Source: Myxococcota bacterium (lineage in GTDB: Bacteria > Myxococcota_A > Bradymonadia > UBA7976 > UBA1532). From it: a stretch of DNA of 39,332 nucleotides. Numbering within the stretch: the stretch's first letter is position 1; every line of letters begins with the position of its first letter. Of this stretch, positions 33,031 to 39,332 are shown in pieces. Under the pieces are notes generated by a model. The model ran no database searches. It was given only the letters and a program-made list of their open reading frames with translations, and was not told where the DNA came from. Location: contig JAHJCH010000096.1 of the NCBI GenBank assembly GCA_018813065.1, forward strand, positions 1-39,332. The letters run 5' to 3'. Made by a program: the position numbers and the translations under genes.

Positions 33031-33047
33031 CAACCTGGGCGTCGATT
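33010..33047 (+). repeat. Exact 19-bp tandem duplication spanning a stop codon
   Basis: 33010-33028 and 33029-33047 are identical. The first copy supplies the last codons (DNLGVD) and the first base of the TGA stop of the sigma-like gene. The second would encode DNLGVD and TAA in the next frame. Its end runs into the stop codon of the convergent DUF2505-like gene. The protein sequence is unaffected by the duplication. Confidence 0.95.
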
Positions 33048-33591
33048 AAACGTCAGCGCCGGGCGCGCCTCGGTCGCCCACGCCGCGCGCCAACGCCATC
33101 TCCTTGAGCGTGGCCTGGTTGCGCTTAAGGCCACGCCGAAAGCCCTGGACGATGAGCTTGGCGATCCCCGCGCCGATGACGGGGAGGCGGAGATCGATGT
33201 AGACCTCGCGATCCACCCGCGTCGCGCCCCCCTCGGCCACCAGCCGCGTCACGCCGCTGATGTTGACGCGCGGGTCGCCGTCCTGGCGGGCGTAGCGCCA
33301 GTCGAGGGCGCTGCGCTGGGGATCGTAGCTGTAGTGGATCGTTGAGCCCTCCGTCGCGCCGCGATCCACCGCCCCTGTCAGCTTGCGCTTGTAGGAGACG
33401 AGGCGCACCTCATAGCGGCGCGGTGGGCCATCCCCAAGGTCGATATAGGTCACGCTGACGTTGTCCTCCCGCGCGCGCTGGATGGCCTCGTTGTAGGCCC
33501 GGCCACAGAGGGCCTCGGCGACCACCTCCAGCGGCGCGGGGATGCGATCTGAGAGCTTGAGCGTCACGCTTGACTCCATGCGTTGATCCAT
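33046..33591 (-). CDS. DUF2505 / SRPBCC-like protein
   Basis: 181 residues from the ATG at 33591; the frame is open further upstream, but that part overlaps the divergent phosphoesterase gene and looks non-coding. The pattern of a predicted alpha/beta helix-grip fold ([12 protein letters not shown] at the start, beta-strands such as [10 protein letters not shown] and [16 protein letters not shown], and a long C-terminal helix [16 protein letters not shown]) fits the DUF2505 family in the START/SRPBCC superfamily, which binds hydrophobic ligands. No signal peptide, so cytoplasmic or membrane-associated. A second in-frame ATG four codons on (33579) is an alternative start. Convergent with the sigma-like gene and divergent (52 bases) from the phosphoesterase. 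Confidence 0.7.
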   Translation of the reverse strand: MDQRMESSVTLKLSDRIPAPLEVVAEALCGRAYNEAIQRAREDNVSVTYIDLGDGPPRRYEVRLVSYKRKLTGAVDRGATEGSTIHYSYDPQRSALDWRYARQDGDPRVNISGVTRLVAEGGATRVDREVYIDLRLPVIGAGIAKLIVQGFRRGLKRNQATLKEMALARGVGDRGAPGADV

Positions 33592-33643
33592 GAGCGGCGA
33601 GCAGTATAGAGCGCCGCTTTGAGGTGGTGTTATCTTCCGCCAC

Positions 33644-34375
33644 ATGAAGATCGTCGCGATTTCAGACACGCATACTTTTGAGGGGGACTTGGGGATGTTG
33701 CCGGAAGGCGATGTCCTCATCCACGCCGGGGATCTGCTGCGGGGGGGGACGCTGGAGGAGCTGGAGCCCGTCGCCGCGTGGCTGCGCGCCCAGCCACACC
33801 CACATAAGATCGTCGTGGCGGGCAACCACGATGGCTGCTTCCTCACCCAGCGCAGCCAGGCGCTGCGCCTCCTGGGAGAGCAGATCATCTACCTCCAAGA
33901 CAGCGGGGTGGAGATCCAGGGGGTGCGGTTTTGGGGGAGCCCCTGGCAGCCAACCTATAACGACTGGGCCTTTAACCTCGCTCGGGGCCGCCCGCTCGCC
34001 GCAAAGTGGGCCTTGATCCCGCCCGAGACGGACGTCTTGATCACGCACTGCCCGCCCGAGGGGATCGGCGACGAGGGGGAGATGCCCGAGCGCGCCGGCT
34101 GCGCGGACTTGCGCGCGCGGGTGAGCGCGGTGCGCCCCGCCCTGCACCTCTTTGGGCACATCCACCAGGACGGCGGGGCGTGGTACGAGGAGGGGATCTG
34201 CTACGCCAACGTCAGCACCTGGGAGGGCGAGCGCGGGGCGACGATCTTTGAGCTGATGGGCTCCATCGACGCCTTCGGCTTCCCCTTGCTGGGGCCGCCC
34301 TCCGCGGGCTTTCGCTACCGCAACGGCTCGCTGCGGGCGCTGGGGGTCAGCGTCCCGCGTCGGGGCCGCCCTTAG
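33644..34375 (+). CDS. Calcineurin-like metallophosphoesterase (MPPED type)
   Basis: 243 residues. All metal-binding motifs of the family are present in order: SDTH (Asp8, His10), HAGDLL (Asp30), GNHD (60-63), THCPP and GHIHQ. The spacing and THCPP motif fit the small MPPED1/2-like (239AB) branch, active on phosphodiesters such as cyclic nucleotides in animal relatives. Substrate in bacteria is unknown. No signal peptide, so cytoplasmic. Its ATG lacks a clear ribosome site, possibly a leaderless or near-leaderless transcript. The last 29 bases overlap the end of the convergent protease gene. Confidence 0.9.
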   Translation: MKIVAISDTHTFEGDLGMLPEGDVLIHAGDLLRGGTLEELEPVAAWLRAQPHPHKIVVAGNHDGCFLTQRSQALRLLGEQIIYLQDSGVEIQGVRFWGSPWQPTYNDWAFNLARGRPLAAKWALIPPETDVLITHCPPEGIGDEGEMPERAGCADLRARVSAVRPALHLFGHIHQDGGAWYEEGICYANVSTWEGERGATIFELMGSIDAFGFPLLGPPSAGFRYRNGSLRALGVSVPRRGRP

Positions 34376-34967
34376 CCGTCTCCACGCGCGGCGTCACGGC
34401 GATGATCTCCCGGGTGCGCTGGAAGCGCCGCGTCCAGGCGCGGATGACGCGGCCTTGCTGGGCGTCGAAGAAGGGCACCCGCCCCCGGCGGTTGTAGCTC
34501 ATGATGTTGCCCGGCGTGGTGCTGTGCTTGGGGTTGCCGAAGAAGTGCCCCAGCTCATGGGCCAGCACCGTGGGCACCGCGTCCGCTGAGATGATCACCA
34601 AATGCTTGAGGCGCGCGGGGCGCACCCGCCAATGCACGCCCATCCGCGCCACCCCCGGCTCATGGATGTCGCCCAGCTCGGCGACGATAAAGCAGTTGAT
34701 GACGCCCGGACGCAGCTGCGCCCCCAGCCCATCTCGATCCGCGCGGGTCTTGAGGTGGCTGGGGCCATCGGCGCGGATCAACGCGGCGCGCTGAAAGATC
34801 ACCCCATGCGGGCGAAAGAGATCAGAGGCCCGCGCCACCTCCGCGTCGATCCAGGCCTCATCGACGACGAGGGCCTCATCGACCTCGCTGACATGAAAGA
34901 CGATGGGGAAGACGACAGGGGCCTTGGGCGTCGCCAACGCGCTGAGCAGGGCAAGGAGCGTCAACAT
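34347..34967 (-). CDS. Exported metzincin-like zinc metalloprotease
   Basis: 206 residues from the ATG at 34967 (GGAGAG upstream). Signal peptide LTLLALLSALATPKA, so exported. The core has HELGHFFGNPKH and, nine residues later, NIMSY as a probable Met-turn. Metzincins normally read H-E-x-x-H-x-x-G-x-x-H; here a Lys occupies the position of the third His and the His comes one residue later. Either the loop is one residue longer or another ligand completes the zinc site. Length is near that of a bare catalytic domain, with no propeptide visible. Protease activity is probable but not certain. The gene is convergent with the phosphoesterase and divergent from dnaJ. Confidence 0.8.
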   Translation of the reverse strand: MLTLLALLSALATPKAPVVFPIVFHVSEVDEALVVDEAWIDAEVARASDLFRPHGVIFQRAALIRADGPSHLKTRADRDGLGAQLRPGVINCFIVAELGDIHEPGVARMGVHWRVRPARLKHLVIISADAVPTVLAHELGHFFGNPKHSTTPGNIMSYNRRGRVPFFDAQQGRVIRAWTRRFQRTREIIAVTPRVETAKGGPDAGR

Positions 34968-35075
34968 CGCGGATCTCTCCTGGGCCGTTGACATCCACGC
35001 CGTGGTGTTTAAGCACAGCACGCCACCGCGTTCTCTTTAAGGCGGTGCGCCTAAGCGCGGATGGAGTTGTGGGCC

Positions 35076-36131
35076 ATGGCTAAAGATTTTTACGAGCGCC
35101 TCGGCGTCGCGCGTGACGCCGACGCCTCGACGATTAAGAAAGCCTATCGCAAGCTGGCGATGCAGTATCACCCTGATCGAAATCCGGGGGATAAGGACGC
35201 CGAGGAGCAGTTTAAGTCGGTCAGCGAGGCCTATGAGGTCCTCTCCGATGACAGCAAGCGCCAGATCTATGATCGCTACGGCGAGGAGGGGCTGCGCGGT
35301 CAAGGCTACAGCGGCTTCTCAGGCAGCAGCGCCGAGGACATCTTCAGCCACTTCGGCGACATCTTCGGTGATCTCTTTGGCTTTGGCGGCGGCGGGCGTC
35401 GCCGTCAGCGGCGGGGCGCCGATCTCCGGACAGACGTACAGCTCACCTTGGAAGAGTGCTTGTCGGGCCTGGAGAAAGAGCTGGACGTTGAGCACCAGGT
35501 GCCTTGCGCGGCCTGCGAGGGCTCCGGGGCCGAGCCGGGCACCAAGCCCGCGCGCTGCCCCACCTGCAATGGCCGCGGTCAGGTCGCCGTGGGGCATGGC
35601 TTTATCACCATGTCCACGACCTGCCCCAAGTGCTCGGGGCGCGGCGAGCACATCGCTCATCCCTGCCGCAAGTGCCGGGGCGCGGGGCGTCAGCAGGAGC
35701 GCAAGAAGGTCACGGTCAAGATCCCGGCGGGCGTCGATCATGGCGTCAAGCTGCGCTTAACCGGGCAGGGGGAGCCCGCCAACGAGCCGGGGGCGCCGCC
35801 GGGGGATCTCTATGTGGTCCTCCATGTCAAGGAGCACCCCGTCTTTGAGCGCCATGAGGCCGATCTCGTCGCCGAGCTGAAGGTGGACATGGTCACGGCC
35901 TGCCTGGGCGGCGAGGTGGACTTCAAGCACCTCGACGGTGTTGAGGAGAAGGTCAAGATCAAGGCGGGGACCCAGCCCAACACCGTCCTGCGTCAGCGCG
36001 GCCGGGGGATGCCCTATATCAACGGGCGGCGCGGCGTCGGCGATCTTCACCTCGCCATCAAGGTGGAGATCCCCACCAAGCTCAGCCGTAAGCAGAAGAA
36101 GCTCTTGGCCCAGTTCAACGAGGCGGATTAA
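35076..36131 (+). CDS. dnaJ: Chaperone protein DnaJ (type I)
   Basis: 351 residues. Co-chaperone that stimulates DnaK ATPase and delivers substrates. J-domain (1-70) with HPD at 32-34, a Gly/Phe-rich linker with GFGGGG (about 75-112), and the zinc-binding region with four motifs: CAACEGSG, CPTCNGRG, CPKCSGRG and CRKCRGAG. The C-terminal substrate domains end with FNEAD. I start at ATG 35076 (MAKDFYERLGV), since the family begins there; an ATG at 35061 is in frame but would add five residues. The gene has no grpE or dnaK neighbours here, so it may be a second DnaJ. Its stop overlaps that of the convergent FadL-like gene. Confidence 0.95.
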   Translation: MAKDFYERLGVARDADASTIKKAYRKLAMQYHPDRNPGDKDAEEQFKSVSEAYEVLSDDSKRQIYDRYGEEGLRGQGYSGFSGSSAEDIFSHFGDIFGDLFGFGGGGRRRQRRGADLRTDVQLTLEECLSGLEKELDVEHQVPCAACEGSGAEPGTKPARCPTCNGRGQVAVGHGFITMSTTCPKCSGRGEHIAHPCRKCRGAGRQQERKKVTVKIPAGVDHGVKLRLTGQGEPANEPGAPPGDLYVVLHVKEHPVFERHEADLVAELKVDMVTACLGGEVDFKHLDGVEEKVKIKAGTQPNTVLRQRGRGMPYINGRRGVGDLHLAIKVEIPTKLSRKQKKLLAQFNEAD

Positions 36132-37444
36132 AGCTCATGGAGGAAGGTGATCCCCACGCTGTGGATCGCCCCGCCCGCCGTGAAATCCCCCACCAGATCC
36201 TGCGCGCCCGCGTCTTGGCGCACCGTGACCTCCGCCATCCGCGTCAGCTGGTAGACCACATCGAGTTGGATGGGGTTGCGCCGGATCTCCAGCGGATCGG
36301 GGTAGCGCAGGCCAAGGCCAAGGCTGAGGATATGGGCGTCATTGTCGATGTAGTTGTAGGGGCCAGTGGGCACGGGCGCGGGGGAGGGCCGATAGGCGTA
36401 GCCCGCGCGCACGCGGGCGACGTCGAAGGGGCGGTGCTCTAAGCCAAACTGCCACTGGGCCACGTCGCGGAAGTAGAGATCGATGGCGGGGCCGGAGTGA
36501 ATGTCGAGGCGCTCCTCTAGGCCGAGCCCCGCCAGGGCGTCGCCCTCCATGTTGAACTCGAAGAAGGGCGCCGGATCGGGGGCGCGGGACCACAGGGCGT
36601 AGCTCATATCGGCGCTGATGAGCAGGCCCCATGCGGCGAGATCATAGGCCAGGCCGACGTTGAAGGTGTGGGGGTGGTAGAGCACCACGCCCTTGAGCAG
36701 CACGTCCATGATCAAGATGTCATCAATGACGATGTGCGTTGGCAGCTCGAAGTCGGTCTGGATCTCCCCGCGCCATGAGGCGCCGATCCGCAGCCCGGCG
36801 AAGGGGCCGATGAGGACGCCCGCCGTGGGGCTCATCGTGGGGCGAAAGTCGATGCTGACGCTGCCCGCCTCGACGACCTGCTCAGAGGCGCGCACGTCCA
36901 TGGCCGTCTCACCCACCAAGTCCCCCAAGCCCTGCACGCCAGCGCCGACGCTGACGCCCTTGACGATCTCCACCGCCAGGCTCAAGAGCAGCGCGTAGCG
37001 ATCGGGGAGGTTTTGGTAGCGGTAGAACTGGGGCTTGCGCGCGTCGAGGCTCTGCCCCAGCGTGAGGTTGTCCAGCGGCAGGTAGAAGGCGGCGCCGAGG
37101 GCGAAGCGGTTATCAAAGACGCCGCCGAGGGGGAAGAGGGCGCCGAGGTGTACGCCGTGGTAGTCCGGCGGGGTGATGTGGGCCGCCTCGCGCTGCTGCG
37201 GCGTGGCGTAGCTGCGGTCAATGCGCAGCTCGGGGAAGCTGGTCAAGAGCCCCACGCCCACGCCCACCTTCTTGGGCCGCGTCAAGGCGCCCGGATTATA
37301 GAACGTGGCGGTGTAGTCCTCGACGGCGGCGGTCTGCGCGTTGCCCATCGCCTGGCCGCGCGCGCTCAAGCCGTAGATCTCCAAAGGGTTTGCCTGCGCC
37401 CAGCCCAACAACAGCGAGAGCATCAGGGCGCCGCGCGCCCTCAT
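36128..37444 (-). CDS. FadL/OmpP1-like outer-membrane barrel protein
   Basis: 438 residues. Signal peptide about 1-19 (RGALMLSLLLGWAQA), then the N-terminal hatch region typical of FadL, beginning NPLEIYGLSARGQAMGN and ending TATFYNPGAL. The rest is a series of amphipathic strands alternating with short turns (for example VGVGVGLLTSF and RFALGAAFYLPL), and the last residues ITFLHEL end in a non-aromatic hydrophobic residue, unlike many barrels. FadL proteins let hydrophobic substrates cross the outer membrane. The ATG at 37444 overlaps the preceding gene's stop (ATGA), so translation is coupled to the lipoprotein and, through it, to the decahaem cytochrome. Substrate may differ from fatty acids. 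Confidence 0.85.
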   Translation of the reverse strand: MRARGALMLSLLLGWAQANPLEIYGLSARGQAMGNAQTAAVEDYTATFYNPGALTRPKKVGVGVGLLTSFPELRIDRSYATPQQREAAHITPPDYHGVHLGALFPLGGVFDNRFALGAAFYLPLDNLTLGQSLDARKPQFYRYQNLPDRYALLLSLAVEIVKGVSVGAGVQGLGDLVGETAMDVRASEQVVEAGSVSIDFRPTMSPTAGVLIGPFAGLRIGASWRGEIQTDFELPTHIVIDDILIMDVLLKGVVLYHPHTFNVGLAYDLAAWGLLISADMSYALWSRAPDPAPFFEFNMEGDALAGLGLEERLDIHSGPAIDLYFRDVAQWQFGLEHRPFDVARVRAGYAYRPSPAPVPTGPYNYIDNDAHILSLGLGLRYPDPLEIRRNPIQLDVVYQLTRMAEVTVRQDAGAQDLVGDFTAGGAIHSVGITFLHEL

Positions 37445-38589
37445 CGAGGGGCCTCGCCGCAGCCATCGGCCATGGTCCACAGCAGATCGAGGATCTGCCC
37501 AATGACGGCGTCATCGAGGAGCTTGAGCGTGTCCTCGATCAGCCCCGCGGTGGTGTCAGGATCGACGATCTTCTTGATGATCCCCGCCGCGCCCTCGCGC
37601 AGCTGAGCGTCCTGGGCGTACTGCCGCAGCACGATCTCCAGCGGCTCGGCCAGATCGGCGATGGCGGGATCTTCAAGCATCTCCATCAGCGGCGTCAGAT
37701 CATCCTGGCCGTCGATCAGCGGCCAGATGAAGACCTCATAGGCGAAGCGCGAGAAGGTCGCCTCGCCCTCGATGGGCGCCGCGTCGGGCTGGGCGCGGAC
37801 CGCCGCGCAGGTGGGGAGGTTGTAGGTCGTGCAGCAGGCCAGATCGGTCAGCGGGGCCAGCAGGCCGCGCTCGGGGGCCAGCAGGGCTTGAACATCGTCG
37901 AGGATCTCCGAGAAGGGCGGCGCGGTCAGATCCACAAGGGGGAAGCCCTCCAGCGGCGCGCGCAGGTGCTGCTCGAAGTCAAAGTTGGGGTGGCTGAGGC
38001 CAAAGATGAGGTTGCGCAGGAGCAGGTGGACGTGCTCTGAGAACAGCGCTTCCTTGCTCAAGCCGCTGAGGTCAAGCTCGAAGGCGCCGCTGAGCCCCGT
38101 CAGGTTGGCCTTGAGGCGGGGGATCTCAGGGGCGTCGAAGAGATCAAGGGAGGCCTCAAAGAGCGCGGCGCCGTCGCAGATCGTCAAGACCCGCAGGCTC
38201 TCCTCCAAGAGCGCGCGTTGATAACCCGGCGCCTCGGCGCTGCCCTCCAGGATAAAGCGCAGGGCGCGCTTGAGGATCTTGAGGCCCTCATCGACGCGCG
38301 GGGCGTTGATCAGCTCCACGAAGGCGCCCATCTCCGCCGGTGAGAGCGCGCGCAGGAGCCGCAGCGTCCCGTCCACGGCCACGCGGGCCTCGGCGGAGGA
38401 GATGCCATCCCTTAAGAAGTCGGCGAGGTGTGGGAGCTGGCGGGCGCTGAGCAGGGCCAGGGCCTCGGGGGCCGCCTCTTGAGGCTCGGGGCAGAGGTAG
38501 AGGGGGCGTGAGTCAGGGGCGGGCGCCTGATCCTCCACGCCGCAGCCGAGCGAGGCGGCGAGGGCGAGGGCGAGGGTCACCTTCCGCAT
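37441..38589 (-). CDS. Lipoprotein of unknown function in the cytochrome-barrel operon
   Basis: 382 residues. Lipoprotein signal RKVTLALALAASLGCG (Cys16). The mature part is alpha-helical, with many Leu-rich amphipathic helices (LKILKRALRFILEG, LLRNLIFGLSH) and no recognised domain. A few further cysteines (Cys33, a Cys-Cys pair with a nearby Cys in ACCTTYNLPTC, and one near the C-terminus) could form disulfides; there is no CxxCH haem motif. It overlaps the cytochrome gene by 13 bases at its 5' end and the FadL-like gene by four bases at its 3' end, so the three are a tight operon. An accessory or anchoring role for the complex is plausible. Confidence 0.75.
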   Translation of the reverse strand: MRKVTLALALAASLGCGVEDQAPAPDSRPLYLCPEPQEAAPEALALLSARQLPHLADFLRDGISSAEARVAVDGTLRLLRALSPAEMGAFVELINAPRVDEGLKILKRALRFILEGSAEAPGYQRALLEESLRVLTICDGAALFEASLDLFDAPEIPRLKANLTGLSGAFELDLSGLSKEALFSEHVHLLLRNLIFGLSHPNFDFEQHLRAPLEGFPLVDLTAPPFSEILDDVQALLAPERGLLAPLTDLACCTTYNLPTCAAVRAQPDAAPIEGEATFSRFAYEVFIWPLIDGQDDLTPLMEMLEDPAIADLAEPLEIVLRQYAQDAQLREGAAGIIKKIVDPDTTAGLIEDTLKLLDDAVIGQILDLLWTMADGCGEAPR

Positions 38590-39332
38590 AGGCGATCAAG
38601 CTCCTGGGTTGAGCGATGGCATTTGAGGCAGCTTCGAGGGTTGAGCATACGGCAACCCGCCCTGAAGTCGAGGGGGTGGGGGCTGATGCGCCGCGCCGCG
38701 CCGGGCTGGGCGCTGTGGCAGCGCAGGCAGGTCGCCTCGGTATGACACCCCACGCAGCGCTGTAGATCCGCGCGGGCCTCATGGCGATGGTGCGCCGCGC
38801 TGGGCGCATCGCCCGCCGCGCCGATAAAGCCTGGGGGGTGAAAGGGCGCGCCGTGGGGCCTGGGGCCGTCGGTGAGGCCCGCCTTGAGGTGGCAGTCCAC
38901 GCAGGCCTGATGGGCGTGACAGCGCCCACAGTCGAGGCGGCGCGCGCGGGCGTCCGAGGCGTGCAGCGACAGGTAGTCCATGGGGTGAATCGAGGGGGGC
39001 TTGAGCCGCCCCGCGTGGCAGGCGAGGCAGTCGCGCTCGGCGTGACAGGCGGCGCAGCGCGGGTCGGCGCGGTGCTGGGTGGCGAAGCCGGGCGCGGCGT
39101 GATCTTGCGGGAGCAGCGCCCCTCGGGGGCCTTGGGTGATCAGGCGGCCCGTGGCGTCGGCGAGATGACAATCGACGCAGCCTCGTGGGTCCTCGACGCT
39201 GTGACAGCCCGCGCAGCGCGCCTCGACGGGGCGCGTCGGCGAACCGACGCCGTGACAATCGGCGCAGCGCGCCCCGCGCGCGAGGTGGGCGCGGTGGCTG
39301 AGGCGCACGCGGGGCGGCGGGCGGAGGCTGAG
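38577..39332 (-). CDS. Multihaem (at least ten CxxCH) c-type cytochrome, 5' end outside window
   Basis: 251 residues are visible; the frame is open to the window edge, so the start and signal peptide lie outside. Ten CxxCH haem-attachment motifs occur: CADCH, CAGCH, CVDCH, CAACH, CLACH, CGRCH, CVDCH, CVGCH, CLRCH and CLKCH. Many further histidines between them could act as distal ligands, which fits bis-His low-spin haems in periplasmic electron-transfer cytochromes. The opening SHRAHLARGARCADCH resembles cytochrome c7 / class III repeats. Overlap with the lipoprotein gene (13 bases) puts it in an operon with that protein and the FadL-like barrel. Haem number is a minimum. Confidence 0.93.
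   Translation of the reverse strand, partial: LSLRPPPRVRLSHRAHLARGARCADCHGVGSPTRPVEARCAGCHSVEDPRGCVDCHLADATGRLITQGPRGALLPQDHAAPGFATQHRADPRCAACHAERDCLACHAGRLKPPSIHPMDYLSLHASDARARRLDCGRCHAHQACVDCHLKAGLTDGPRPHGAPFHPPGFIGAAGDAPSAAHHRHEARADLQRCVGCHTEATCLRCHSAQPGAARRISPHPLDFRAGCRMLNPRSCLKCHRSTQELDRLCGR

Noticed and set aside
33592..33888. N-terminal extension of the DUF2505-like protein
   Set aside because: It lies antisense to the phosphoesterase catalytic domain and reads as Arg/Ser/Trp-rich non-coding sequence.
1..39332. High number of GATC sites suggesting a Dam-type signal
   Set aside because: Most are within codons such as GAT-CTG and GCG-ATC, and I see no clustering in intergenic regions; a count against a codon-shuffled control would be needed.

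Overview
The window is a GC-rich, densely coded chromosomal segment that looks like a Myxococcota / Bradymonadales-type (former deltaproteobacterial) genome. The evidence is a MYXO-CTERM-like tail on a very long MopE-repeat/vWA protein, an FHA-domain sigma-54 activator, many lipoproteins, a Cys-rich MXAN_6577-like repeat protein, a sigma-region-4-only DNA-binding protein and a multihaem cytochrome. The taxonomic placement is inference from gene content; no rRNA gene is present.

Layout. 1-3.6 kb holds three exported proteins: an esterase-like lipoprotein with a 12-copy heptapeptide linker, a small exported protein and a HEAT-repeat lipoprotein. 3.7-7.7 kb is a minus-strand run of a UbiA-family prenyltransferase (first), a cyclophilin lipoprotein and a 789-residue membrane protein. 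tRNA-Val(CAC) with a clear terminator follows at 7.85 kb, then a phosphopantetheinyl transferase. 8.66-10.17 kb holds a translationally coupled CDP-alcohol phosphotransferase and NTP (cytidylyl)transferase pair, probably making a polar lipid head group. 10.2-12.8 kb is a divergent pair: an exported, charge-segregated Lys/Ala-rich protein and an FHA sigma-54 activator with a structured leader. 12.8-17.4 kb holds two chemoreceptors flanking trmO; both have AT-rich interiors and GC-rich ends. 17.5-24.3 kb holds a sodium:solute symporter and a 1660-residue polytopic membrane protein.

24.4-33.0 kb is mostly plus strand: a crotonase-fold enzyme lacking both hydratase glutamates, the 1023-residue vWA/MopE protein, a CnoX-like thioredoxin-TPR protein, a stand-alone IS630-type HTH protein, a Cys-rich lipoprotein, a PEGA-like protein and the sigma-region-4 protein. 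33.0-36.1 kb holds a DUF2505-like protein, a metallophosphoesterase, a metzincin-like protease and DnaJ. 36.1-39.3 kb is an overlapping minus-strand operon: decahaem cytochrome c (5' end outside the window), lipoprotein, FadL-like outer-membrane barrel.

The most promising candidate for a new system is that last operon, because coupling a multihaem cytochrome to an outer-membrane barrel is the hallmark of electron conduits but here the barrel is FadL-like. Other points of interest are the mosaic chemoreceptors, the CDP-head-group pair, two 19-bp tandem duplications that each copy the end of a gene including its stop region, and a terminator-like hairpin in the leader of the sigma-54 activator. 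All calls are by reading the sequence; no database search was possible.
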